64,000 nucleotides of DNA from JARRKC01 sp037388505 (GTDB lineage Bacteria > Acidobacteriota > UBA6911 > RPQK01 > JAPXNP01): assembly GCA_037388505.1 (NCBI GenBank), contig JARRKC010000003.1, forward strand, positions 97,634-161,633, in the 5' to 3' direction. The position numbers were made by a program, and so were the translations under genes. Under the pieces are notes generated by a model, which saw only the letters and a program-made list of their open reading frames with translations, had not been told where the DNA came from and made no database searches. Positions within the stretch are counted from its first letter, which is position 1. Each line of letters opens with the position of its first letter. Shown in pieces: positions 54,601 to 62,378 of this stretch.

Positions 54601-54877
54601 GGTGCGGGCATTCGGCCTCTTTCTCAACGCTCGGACTTCGGATATCGAAACCGGCTACCTGTTCTTGCAGGAAGGAGATACGGTTGTGACAACCGGCGGC
54701 CCCCAGTGGGACTTCTACAATGTCCCCGGCAACTCTTCGGTCGGATTGTTCTTTGCCGGCATCATTTCCGAAACGCCGTTTTCCGAGGTGACCATCGGGG
54801 ATACTTCGCAGGGGGATACTTCGCAGAACATCTCCTCACTGGGGATGATCGTCGACCACTTCATGCGGGTGGAATGA
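51665..54877 (+). CDS. Giant exported protein with repeated beta domains, Ig-like and propeller-like regions
   Basis: The start is GTG 51665, six bases after AAGGAG. It gives a signal peptide (ALSSSIWVLCLSSLVFSS). The 1070-residue product has four tandem copies of the domain of about 100 residues also found in the protein at 16461. Examples are GIAIVNPNAQDVTATLTAIG and FTGVAFLNSGSLAANVRVVA. A bacterial Ig-like domain follows (about 480-560; VQWAVNGIPGGNSTIG), then an NHL/beta-propeller-like region (about 570-850; GSGIAVDPCDGSIFVSDRTT). The last part is a discoidin-like beta domain (about 880-1070). No catalytic motif is seen. It is probably a surface adhesin or binding protein. Confidence 0.78.
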   Translation: MKRAALSSSIWVLCLSSLVFSSSNLTFTRLSFESGTITGIAIVNPNAQDVTATLTAIGQDGTPLSGNGIQNPVTVKIPAGQQYAKVTSGIFGGSFPSDTVAWVRVTSPADNLTGFFLYLNPSVSFMDGADLPTPSSNLLFLQLRSDSQYSTEINLVNPSNDTKAVVHIELHVGTNVPSFADVILPPSGAVRFDVGTVFGNDALTGDAYLSVGSTVPLAGFELVRGPGDLLGLNAVPTTPGAKTVYIPQMAVLDPFKMELVVVNTGDEATILTIKAHKSDGSLYGAGNVDSNPVNQSLPAHGILRLDVQQLFGFQGSSFLDGWLEIASSSTEVAATAGYLIPGNNSYASVAGSSQGRTRALFSHLATSSPFFTGVAFLNSGSLAANVRVVAEKPDGTFLGSYATTLLPGQRISKLVDELIKPAANQGGGLVWVSSDVPIHMLSLFGSSVTLALANIPPQPVPSSFVPGGSQNTLQVTPKLAVLQPNAQQAFNVNGASGTVQWAVNGIPGGNSTIGRIPNGLYQAPTTLPASIPVSITATASDQTAGASVDLLEKETVVGGLGVVSSVAYLSSLQRLYTSELSVQGASGASRISMQSGVSSNILNVTGGSRTLVRDFAGEEISKMVPFTTSTGTEVLLLVGKTTGRIIRLDPRPSAPAPVDVATGLNAPTAAVFDPVTGGLLVAEATQVTLIPAAQLNQGLTQSRITSDTNREPVSPQSIAGVGGSGIAVDPCDGSIFVSDRTTGSILKIDRASGSSQVVANDLSGPGNLLGLQRMGISCPDSFHLFVVEEDADEVSLVIPSTGEVVHWTDAAGARDIAPETDSETGIVTGFFLAQAPDSVGSVLRVSEPGVYDSGQQVVSNAPLPPQAGLYTDYLSFISALGTNPNILTESFDDIDAGTIIDPGTTIHGITYVSFPPGTKGLVTPPLLDSNGDPVLNPQGKPYGEYNAIGDDFLALSRPDDPGYDYFFGGESMTIRFSKPVRAFGLFLNARTSDIETGYLFLQEGDTVVTTGGPQWDFYNVPGNSSVGLFFAGIISETPFSEVTIGDTSQGDTSQNISSLGMIVDHFMRVE

Positions 54878-54898
54878 GAGCGAGGGAACTCAGCGGAT

Positions 54899-55837
54899 CT
54901 AGTCGAGGGCCGCAAAGACCTTCTTCATGGCCGCGGCCGTCCGATCGACCGCCTCGTCGGTCGGAAGTGCTTTCAGGCTGTCGTCGAAGGGTTCCGCCCG
55001 GACCGGACCGTCGAAGCCCGCCTTGACCAGGGCGTCCAGAAAGGTCTGGATATCAATGACACCCGTCGACCCGGGAAGTCGACGCTCGAGATCCATCTGT
55101 TCGTCGATCGGGACGCCGGCCGGAGCATCGTTGATGTCGACAGAGACGATCTTGTCGTTCGTCAGTGACAAAAGATCGGCTTCCGTTCCACCTGACGTGT
55201 ACCAATGATAGCTGTCGAGCAGGAAGCCGACATTCGGCCGGCCAATTGCGTCGATCAGTTCCTGCATTTCAGCCTGTGAGTGAACGAAGGAGTAACGAAG
55301 TGCAGTCCAGGATGTCTTCGGGCCGACGTACTCGAGCCCCAGCCGAAGGTTCTGGTCGGCCAAAATATCAGCGACTTGGCCGAGCCGCTCCCGATGCAGT
55401 CTGAGGTTCTGCAGATACGTGAGGTTGGCATGGTTCGGCATGATCCAGGTGCCCATGCGCGCACATCCAGCCTTTCGCACCGCTTTGGCGGTCTCGGGAA
55501 GCTTGCTCAGATCCTGTCGGAAACGTGCCTCATCCTTTCTGAACTCCACCGGAAGGCCCGCCGTTCCCAGAACCAGGCTCTTCTCGGAAAGGAGGCCACG
55601 CAGCCGGCTGATCTGCCCGTCGTCCATCGAGCCCAACTGCCCGGAGTCTGCCGCAACGGACTCGAATCCAAACCGGGATGCCAGGTCCAGAGCCTCGAAC
55701 TGATCCGCGCGGACGCCGATCGAGCCACAATCCAGCATCATCTTCATCTTGCGCCCTCCTGGAACAGCCAGGCCCCGACGAAACGCCAGACTGGCAGAGA
55801 GCCCGCCGGCAAGGGTCAGAAACGAACGTCGATACAT
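54899..55837 (-). CDS. Exported sugar phosphate isomerase/epimerase-like TIM-barrel protein
   Basis: I take the start at MYRRSFLTLAGGLSASLAFR (55837), where RRSFLTLA followed by a hydrophobic stretch resembles a Tat signal; a longer frame begins at 55876. The 312-residue protein has the xylose isomerase-like TIM-barrel pattern: LDLASRFGFESVAADS, LRLGLEYVGPKTSW, NVGFLLDSYHWYTSGG with a probable metal ligand, IVSVDINDAP and VRAEPF. These proteins isomerise or epimerise sugars, often in inositol or oxidised-sugar catabolism. Export to the periplasm fits the DUF1080 protein elsewhere in the window, but the substrate is not known. Confidence 0.8.
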   Translation of the reverse strand: MYRRSFLTLAGGLSASLAFRRGLAVPGGRKMKMMLDCGSIGVRADQFEALDLASRFGFESVAADSGQLGSMDDGQISRLRGLLSEKSLVLGTAGLPVEFRKDEARFRQDLSKLPETAKAVRKAGCARMGTWIMPNHANLTYLQNLRLHRERLGQVADILADQNLRLGLEYVGPKTSWTALRYSFVHSQAEMQELIDAIGRPNVGFLLDSYHWYTSGGTEADLLSLTNDKIVSVDINDAPAGVPIDEQMDLERRLPGSTGVIDIQTFLDALVKAGFDGPVRAEPFDDSLKALPTDEAVDRTAAAMKKVFAALD

Positions 55838-56065
55838 CCGGGTTTCTTCGCACTCCTTCATGATCTCGGTCCCCATCTGATCTTAACCTGAAGCCGCACG
55901 ACTGCAAACGGCAAAAGAGACCTCGGGAGGACGAGGTCCGGAGACTTGCCGGCACGAGCGCCCGACGTCTTGCCCTTCGGTCTTCGAGTGATCAGCCCTG
56001 ATACGCACTCCTCAGCGCTGTCTGCCTTACGGAGATGCCGGGCCGGCAGCTCGAATGACTTCGGC

Positions 56066-56079
56066 ATGACTTTTGTCAT
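56066..56079 (+). promoter_or_regulatory. CRP/FNR-like dyad upstream of the RIC gene
   Basis: ATGACTTTTGTCAT is a perfect dyad with core TGAC-N4-GTCA, the half-site spacing of CRP/FNR-family nitrosative-stress regulators (HcpR/DNR type, TTGAC-N4-GTCAA). It lies 63 bases before the RIC start codon, a usual activator position. The regulator gene is not in the window. Confidence 0.5.
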
Positions 56080-56142
56080 CGCGTGTCATTCGTCAGGTGC
56101 GGTCTCATGGGGTCGAAACAACGCACAAGGAGTTGAGAAGAA

Positions 56143-56862
56143 ATGACCATTTCAGCCAATCAGACCGTCGGCGAGCTGGCCCGCAATGTACCCGGGTCCG
56201 CTCGGATTTTCGAAGACTTTGGGATCGACTACTGCTGCGGCGGCGGCCGCGCGTTGCGGGACGCCTGCGAGGAGAATGGGCTTCCCATCGAGGGCGTCCT
56301 CGATTCTTTGAGGAGCCTGGGAAAGGAGGGCGCGACGCCCGAGACTGACTGGAATCAGGAATCACTGACTGCGTTGATTCGTCACATCGTTGGGACACAC
56401 CACGAGACGGTACGGCGGGAGGTCCCCCGTCTCGAGAAACTGATCGTGAAGATGTGCGCCGCGCATGGTTCGAAGCGACCTGAGTACTTGGAAGTCCAGT
56501 CTCTGATCAGTCGTCTGGCCGAGGAACTCATGTCTCACCTGAAGAAGGAAGAGGCCGTGTTGTTTCCGTATATCGAGGGGCTCGAGTCCGCGGTGGGAAG
56601 CCGTACTCCGCTCCCTCATGCCTGTTTCGGCACGGTTCGCAATCCGATCGCGATGATGATCCGGGAGCATGATGACGCGGGTGGCGTGCTCGAGAGCATC
56701 CAGGGACTATTGAAGGACCGAACCGGCTGCCCTACGACCCAGGAGTTTTTCCGCACCCTCGACGATTTCGAGGCGGATCTCCACCAGCATATCCACCTTG
56801 AAAACAATATTCTGTTTCCACGCGCTGTAGAGCTGGAAGCCGCCACTCCTCCAATCAAGTGA
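56143..56862 (+). CDS. Iron-sulfur cluster repair protein (RIC/ScdA/YtfE family)
   Basis: The 239-residue cytoplasmic protein follows AAGGAG. It has the ScdA N-terminal domain (VGELARNVPGSARIFEDFGI followed by DYCCGGGRAL, with Cys31 and Cys32). A hemerythrin-like four-helix bundle binds a di-iron centre, with ligand regions in IRHIVGTHHETVRREVPRLE, MSHLKKEEAVLFPYIE, MMIREHDDAGGVLESIQ and LHQHIHLENNILFPRAVELE. RIC proteins rebuild Fe-S clusters damaged by nitric oxide or peroxide. A CRP/FNR-like dyad upstream suggests nitrosative-stress control. The gene ends before a short non-coding stretch. Confidence 0.93.
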   Translation: MTISANQTVGELARNVPGSARIFEDFGIDYCCGGGRALRDACEENGLPIEGVLDSLRSLGKEGATPETDWNQESLTALIRHIVGTHHETVRREVPRLEKLIVKMCAAHGSKRPEYLEVQSLISRLAEELMSHLKKEEAVLFPYIEGLESAVGSRTPLPHACFGTVRNPIAMMIREHDDAGGVLESIQGLLKDRTGCPTTQEFFRTLDDFEADLHQHIHLENNILFPRAVELEAATPPIK

Positions 56863-57100
56863 CAAACTGGTGACACAAATTGGTGACACGCACGCATTGG
56901 CGCCGTAACTGACTGCAAACACAGGATTCCATGGTCAGTCTGGCACTTATCTCCGAAAAACTGGTTCGGAGAAGAGCTGCAGATCGAGATTCGCAGGGAT
57001 CGGAGTCTGCCGCCTTCACCCTCGAGAGGGCCCGCGTGCAGGCCAAGAAATCCAAGGGTTGGGGACAATCCCTGTTCGGCGTGGGAACGGTCCGACCAGG

Positions 57101-57460
57101 TTATCGGGGCGTTCCGTCTTGAGCCGCTTTGCGGACCCACTCGGGGGATTCCGCTTCGCCCTTCATCGGGGTGGGTTTACCCAGCGCCACCGACCACCGG
57201 TGCAGCCACGAAGGCCCGTACGGTCCCGTATACTCGTCGGGCGTCCGGTAGGCAGGATCGTGGAGCACCTCCTCCAGGCTCACGAACCGGTATCCACGCG
57301 CCTCGAGCCGCTCCAGCATCTCCGGTAGGCACTCAGCGTTCAACGGATTGGCGTGGGTGAGCAGAATCTGCGGAATCTCACGCCCGAACGACTCATGCGA
57401 CGCGCCTTCGGCAAACTTCACCGCAGCTTCGAATTGAGTGCTTTCTCGATCGAGCGGCAC
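57101..57460 (-). pseudogene. C-terminal fragment of a polysaccharide deacetylase
   Basis: The 119-codon frame encodes only the last third of a NodB-type polysaccharide deacetylase: FGREIPQILLTHANPLNAEC, LPEMLERLEARGYRFVSLEE and VLHDPAYRTPDEY. The catalytic Asp and His motifs of the N-terminal two-thirds are missing. The frame begins nine bases after the stop of the metallo-beta-lactamase-like gene, in the same direction. It is therefore a deletion product fused to the end of that operon. A GTG start exists, so a short peptide could still be made. Confidence 0.72.
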
Positions 57461-57468
57461 GGTCCCGC

Positions 57469-58362
57469 TCAGGGCAGATCATCGATGGCGATGGAGATCC
57501 GGTGTGCAGTAGCTGCGCCCTCGTCGGTCAGTTGCTTCCGGAGGTTGGCCTCGGATCGATCCAACCATCGCCGATATCCCTCCGGATCGATGAACGGATT
57601 CCGGCCCGCCCCCCGCGCCGCGAGTTTCGCCTCCATGCCGAATTCCCAACTGTGCCCGGCCAGGAACACGTCGCAGGGCAGTGCGCGCAGCGTCGCGAAC
57701 GTCTTCTCGAAATCCTCGACGATGTCCGGATAGCGCGGATTGTTGATCAACTGGTAGCCCGGTGCGGTCACACTCACCGCAAACACGACATGGTAAGACT
57801 GTTCACCCTCGTGGACCGTCGTCGTGTAGGTCGTGGCACCCTTGGTGTGCCCCGGCGTGAAGTGCGCCACGAGCACGACGCTGCCCAGACGGATCTCCTC
57901 ACCATCCTGGAACACCCCGTCCGCGGTCACCGGTGGGAACGCAAACTCGTCTCCGAACGCGAAGTCACCCTTGCCACCCCGGGCAAACGGAGCCACCTCC
58001 GCCGGATTCACGATCAACCGCGCCTTGGTCAGCGCCTTCGCCGCTGCCATGCCGCCCGCATGATCCGCGTGGGCATGGCTCGCGAGCAACAGGCGGATGT
58101 TTTCCATCCGGAAGCCCAGTTTTTTCACGTTGGCTTCGATCTGCGGCACGGTCTCCGCATAGCCCGTATCGAGGAGAATGTGTCCCGATGGTGTCGTGAT
58201 GAGGAAGGACGAAACGCTGGCTGCTCCGACGTAGTACACGTTCCCCACAATGCGGAACGGCTCCACCGGCCGGTTCCACTCGGCATTGGCCGGCGCGTAC
58301 TGCGCCCATGCCACAGCACCCATCATCCAGAACAGCCCAACTGTTGCGCTACACGTTCTCAA
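57469..58362 (-). CDS. Subclass B3-type metallo-beta-lactamase fold hydrolase
   Basis: The 297-residue protein has a signal peptide (about 1-20, ending AVAWA) and a full set of B3 metal ligands: H96, H98, D100 and H101 in SHAHADHAGG, H172 in FTPGHTKG, and H237 in LAGHSWEFGM. The order SSFLITTPSG, HAHADHAGG, TPGHTKGATTYT and FAVSVTAPGYQL follows FEZ-1/THIN-B-like B3 enzymes. It could hydrolyse beta-lactams in the periplasm, but B3-like folds also include lactonases. The TTG start follows GGAAGGGGGGCGG. A deacetylase remnant lies directly downstream. Confidence 0.85.
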   Translation of the reverse strand: MRTCSATVGLFWMMGAVAWAQYAPANAEWNRPVEPFRIVGNVYYVGAASVSSFLITTPSGHILLDTGYAETVPQIEANVKKLGFRMENIRLLLASHAHADHAGGMAAAKALTKARLIVNPAEVAPFARGGKGDFAFGDEFAFPPVTADGVFQDGEEIRLGSVVLVAHFTPGHTKGATTYTTTVHEGEQSYHVVFAVSVTAPGYQLINNPRYPDIVEDFEKTFATLRALPCDVFLAGHSWEFGMEAKLAARGAGRNPFIDPEGYRRWLDRSEANLRKQLTDEGAATAHRISIAIDDLP

Positions 58363-58650
58363 TCCGCCCCCCTTCCTCGCTGCTGAGTTGGCACACCCGC
58401 TCGAACGGCATGCCGAACAGATGCGCGCTGGTGACCGGTGCCGAAACGGCCAACCGAAACACTCCGCGGCGAGCGGCCGCGAAGCCTTCCGCGGCCGACT
58501 AGGGACACACGTCTGCCTCTCTCGGCAGGGAGTCTATCTCAACCGCAACAGTGAGTAAACGAGCGAACTGAGCTGAAAAAGATGACGATCCGGTTGCGTG
58601 TCACCAAATTCCCCAGGCTCTCTGCCATCCAGTCCAGGCGACTTTTGTAT
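58363..58650. other. Non-coding gap
   Basis: The 288 bp between the B3-type hydrolase start and the end of the ankyrin gene hold no believable frame. No repeat or RNA structure is obvious. Confidence 0.4.
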
Positions 58651-60276
58651 TCATTCCCGGACGTAATGAAACCGTTCCCCGATTGCTATCCCTCCCTTTG
58701 GGTATTCGACCGGAACGTTGCGTCTCCTTAAGACTTCGAGGCACTTTCGGGGCTCTTCGGTCACAAGCTCTTCGCCTATCAGATATATGGCGCGTGGCGA
58801 TAGTTCGTCGATCAGGTAGAGGTAGGACTCATAGTTCAAAGACTCCAAATGACGGCCTTGGATGGGCAGGATAACGATGTCGATCGGTCCGAAGGACTTC
58901 AGAAAGTCGACGCCCTGGCGGTACTTCTCCACCTCGGAGGGGTCGTTGCCGCTCGCATGAAGTCCGGCGTGGACGATCTTCAGTCCATCGACCTCGACTA
59001 GATAAGCAAACCCTTCGATACCAAATAGACGCTGACATGCCGAAATCGTGACTACCCAAACCCCACCCACGGAGAGATCCTGGTTGGCCTTGGCCAGACG
59101 AACGGCCGGCAAAGGGGCATTGCCCTCTTCAACCGTCGGCTGAGCACTGAGGACGAAGTTGGCGCCCGGCAGTGTGCGAGCCAGTTCGGAAAGGTCTGCC
59201 CTGTAGCGTGGGGGCGGCTGGTAGTTGGCCAGCACCGTGATGTTCTGACCAGCCAGTTCCTTAGGGTTGAGGTATCCGTTGGCCAAGCCGGCCTCCGACG
59301 ATTCATCGATCCTGGACGGGTTGAAGATGAGCAGGTGCTCCCTGGTTTTCACAACATATCCGATGTTGGGAGATATCCGGCTGGCCATGTACCAGAGATA
59401 GGCTTCGCCTTCTCCGATCGATTCGGCAAGTTGCGGGGCTCTGCCATAGTTGGTTTCGCCGATTGCGCTTTCGTTTGCTCCCAGGGCGATCAACGCTTCA
59501 GCCGCCCCGCGATGGCCATGTCTGGCGGCGTAGTAAAGCGGTGTATGGCCATAGTCGTTCGCTGCGTTGACGTCGGCGCCATGACTGACCAGGACTCGCA
59601 CCAGGTCTGCAAAGCCCCTCATGGCCGCCAAATGCAGTTCGGTATTGCCGAAACTGAACTCTTGGAGTCTTGCGCCTCTTTCGACGAGAAACATTGCCAT
59701 CCCTTCGTTCAGTTCCCTGTCGACGGCAACGTTGTCTGAAATGGGCCGGTTGTTATTGATCGACTTTTGGAGGGGCGTACCTTCCATGTCGCGAACGTCG
59801 ATGTCGGCACCATGATCAATCAGGAGCCTGGCTACTTTTGTGCTACCTGTTCCAACGATCCCAACGAGAGCCGCCCAGTTTCGGTTCGACATGGTCGCAT
59901 TGACGTCGGCCCCCTTGGCGATGAGCTGCTGTAAGAGGCCGAAACATGCTTCCGGTTCCGTGAGAACGGCACACTGCAAGGGCGTCCTTCCTCCATCTCC
60001 TTTCGCATTGACATCGGCCCCTTGGTCAATGAGGAAGTCCGCCACTTCGATCTGTGAAATATAGGAGGGCGGCACACCGAGACATGCCTTGATGAGTGGC
60101 GTGTCGCCGTGTTCGTCTCTCGACTCCAATAAACTCGAGTCGACCTCGAGGAGCGCCCGGATCTTGTTCAGATCGCCTGCAGCGGCAGCATCATGTATCT
60201 CACTCGCATGCAGTTTGATCGTTACCAGCAGCAAGGTGAGGAGTGTAGTGAAGACTATTTTCCTGAGACGATTCAT
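58651..60276 (-). CDS. Exported ankyrin-repeat protein with degenerate MBL-like C-terminal domain
   Basis: I start at ATG 60276, which opens a signal peptide (MNRLRKIVFTTLLTLLLVTI, cleavage after LHA). The 541-residue protein has seven or eight ankyrin repeats (about 27-300), for example DEHGDTPLIKACLG, GDGGRTPLQCAVLTEP and NDYGHTPLYYAARHGHRGAA. The C-terminal 220 residues look like a metallo-beta-lactamase fold of the UlaG type (VDGLKIVHAGLHASGNDPSE, IDIVILPIQGRHLESLNYES, SPRAIYLIGEELVTEEPRKC), but the HxHxDH metal site is absent. It may be a binding or inhibitor-type protein rather than an enzyme. It is a single gene. Confidence 0.8.
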   Translation of the reverse strand: MNRLRKIVFTTLLTLLLVTIKLHASEIHDAAAAGDLNKIRALLEVDSSLLESRDEHGDTPLIKACLGVPPSYISQIEVADFLIDQGADVNAKGDGGRTPLQCAVLTEPEACFGLLQQLIAKGADVNATMSNRNWAALVGIVGTGSTKVARLLIDHGADIDVRDMEGTPLQKSINNNRPISDNVAVDRELNEGMAMFLVERGARLQEFSFGNTELHLAAMRGFADLVRVLVSHGADVNAANDYGHTPLYYAARHGHRGAAEALIALGANESAIGETNYGRAPQLAESIGEGEAYLWYMASRISPNIGYVVKTREHLLIFNPSRIDESSEAGLANGYLNPKELAGQNITVLANYQPPPRYRADLSELARTLPGANFVLSAQPTVEEGNAPLPAVRLAKANQDLSVGGVWVVTISACQRLFGIEGFAYLVEVDGLKIVHAGLHASGNDPSEVEKYRQGVDFLKSFGPIDIVILPIQGRHLESLNYESYLYLIDELSPRAIYLIGEELVTEEPRKCLEVLRRRNVPVEYPKGGIAIGERFHYVRE

Positions 60277-61843
60277 GGCAGGCTCCGCATAGGAGGAGTG
60301 TACGGGCAGGCCTGAAGAGATAGAGCGGATATTCGACGAGCGGCAGGCACACTCGGCAAGCGGCCCGGGAGGCAGACGGTACCAAGAGTCAGAGGACCAA
60401 TTCCCACGCCGCCCTCTCCGTCGGATCATTGGATTTAGGGCGGTGGGTCAAGACACCTTCTAGTCTGAGGTCGATTCCGAACAGTGAAGCGGAGGTTCCA
60501 CGGGTTTCCTTCGGGCTGTTGCCCACGCAACTGTGTGGAATGCAGCAACTGCGGGCGATCTACCGAAGCTCCAATCCCGATTCGAATTCCAATTCAAGGA
60601 CTGCACACCGCTTGCGCATGGATGACCTGCAGACTGGCCTCGGCACCTCATCTTCTCGAGGCTGGAATTCCGTATCTTTTCCGAACCCCCGCGTCTATAG
60701 TGGGCGACGTTGGGGGTGCCGGGCCTGTCGATGACACGACGGCCTGGGAAGTGTACCAACGCTGATCTTCGACAACCGACGGCTTGCGATTGAGAGTTGA
60801 TAGTTCGAAAATACCATCCTATTACTGCAACTGTTCCATCGGATGGCAAAAACAAGTGTACGAAACCATACTAGGCAAGTCCGTCACCGTCATCCTAAAG
60901 GAAAGTGCCTTGCGAGGTTCGAAACGGTGCGTTTTCGAAATCTCCATTCCTGAAACGAGTCCAGCATAAGGATCAGGAACCGCATCCGTCCTATCTTCTT
61001 CCTTCTGGGTGTAGAACAAAACGTGCCGGCGCGTTGAACGCCGGTCCGTTCGGTAGCCTCAGCGCATATCCGAGGGACGCTTCACGCCAGAACCCAGGGC
61101 CGACGTGACATTACTCGGATCCGGACATGCAAGCACAATCCTCTCACCGCCGAGGAGTCGGTCCCGGCAGCCCGGTTTACCCGGACCTCGGTTCGCCGCG
61201 GATGGTTTCGGCGAATGAACGGTAAACGAACCGGCAACGCGCTGATATGAGAAGCAGGGTGAGTTGGGGATGACTCAGGGGATGACTCAGGGACACTGTT
61301 CTTCTTTGCTCGGCGTGGGGATGACTCAGGGACACTGTTTTTCTTTGCTCGGCGTGGGGGATGAGTGGGGGACACTGTTCTACTTCGTCTAGCGTGACGT
61401 GCCACCAGATCCCTCCAGCCTGTGGCCAGTAGAATTCCCGTCAGAAAAATGTAGAAGATGTCTTCCTGAAAGGGACGGCGTCGTATCTGCAGGTCGGCCG
61501 GTCACAGCGGGAGTCGGAGGAGTCGGGGGAGGAGTCGGGGACACTGTTCTCTTTCGGACTCTCGCTGGGCTTCCCAGTCCCAGACGGGCTGCCGTACCGC
61601 CCCGCATCCTCCATGAACAGGGCAGCACCCTGTTGCGCTTCGAAACGCCCCGGCGAGTGTGGACCTGCAACCGGGATCAGGTTTTCGCCGAAATGTCATG
61701 CACCCACTGTGAAGCGGCGAGGGTGATAGACTCCCGGATCTCGATCGTCGGAGCTCGAACTTCAGGAGACAACCCAAACGAACACCGGCCTGTCAGTTGC
61801 TGCGCCTGGACTGTGGCCCGCACAGCAACGCCACCTGTTGCGG
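60277..61843. other. Long intergenic region with short repeats
   Basis: No protein-coding frame in this 1.57-kb stretch has a family-like sequence or ribosome binding site. The left part (60277-61280) has lower GC than its surroundings. A 39-bp repeat occupies 61281-61395, with one more copy near 61539. I see no tRNA or obvious structured RNA. Confidence 0.5.
61281..61395 (+). repeat. 39-bp tandem repeat with GGGACACTGTTCTTCTTTGC core
   Basis: GGACACTGTT starts at 61291, 61330 and 61370, giving periods of 39 and 40 bp. The unit reads GATGACTCA, then GGGACACTGTTCTTCTTTG, then CTCGGCGTGGG. A fourth, separate copy of the core begins at 61539. Such GGGACACTGTTC sequences are seen near REP-associated transposase genes in other genomes, but no transposase is present here. 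Confidence 0.6.
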
Positions 61844-62116
61844 CTACTCAGAGGTCGTGGGGTCGATGATCGTTTTGACCTCAGAAATACGATTCGCGGG
61901 AAAGCCTCCTCGCTGCGCGTGCTCGCGGATCATCTCCTCGTTGGGGGCTATGTACACACAGTAGATCTTGTCGCCGGTTACGTAGCTGTGCAGCCATTGG
62001 ATCTCAGGACCCATTTGCCGCAAAACACTGCATGAGGTCTGAGAAATGCCGCGGAGTTCCTGCTTCGACAGCTTGCCTGCGCCCGGGATATCGCGTTCGA
62101 TGATATATTTTGGCAT
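61844..62116 (-). CDS. DUF4242 small protein (SCO4226-like nickel-binding family)
   Basis: The 90-residue protein begins MPKYIIERDIPGAGKLSKQE and contains the family features TSCSVLRQMGPEIQWLHSYV, DKIYCVYIAPNEEMIREHAQ and GGFPANRISEVKTIIDPTT. This is the ferredoxin-like DUF4242 fold, whose Streptomyces member SCO4226 binds nickel. A GAGAGGGAAGTGATCA stretch precedes the ATG. It is a cytoplasmic protein with no export signal. The biological role in this organism is unknown; no nickel enzyme or transporter lies nearby. Confidence 0.88.
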   Translation of the reverse strand: MPKYIIERDIPGAGKLSKQELRGISQTSCSVLRQMGPEIQWLHSYVTGDKIYCVYIAPNEEMIREHAQRGGFPANRISEVKTIIDPTTSE

Positions 62117-62378
62117 TGATCACTTCCCTCTCGGCTCAGCGATTTGAAGGACCAGTTCCGATTCGTCGTGGTCGCTAGTCCACCGTTCTGCGCGATTGGT
62201 AGCGGCTGAGCAGACAACTCCAGGCAAACGTTACCCGGATCTCCAAATCACAGACACTGCTGAAATCGCCGATTGCATCGAATATATCACGAGTATTGGG
62301 GCGTAGGTGCCACGTGCCGAAGCTGACCTCGTCGCCCATTGGGAATTGAGGATCACCACGGTAGAATCAGTCTGCGTC

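Noticed and set aside
56931..57122. Short plus-strand frame after the RIC gene
   Set aside because: No ribosome binding site and no recognisable sequence; it overlaps the end of the deacetylase fragment.
60460..60855. Minus-strand frame of 131 codons as a gene
   Set aside because: No ribosome binding site, no family resemblance, and mixed hydrophilic composition in a repeat-rich gap.
61281..61395. Possible CRISPR array
   Set aside because: The three 39-bp units are directly tandem, with no unique spacers and no cas genes in the window.
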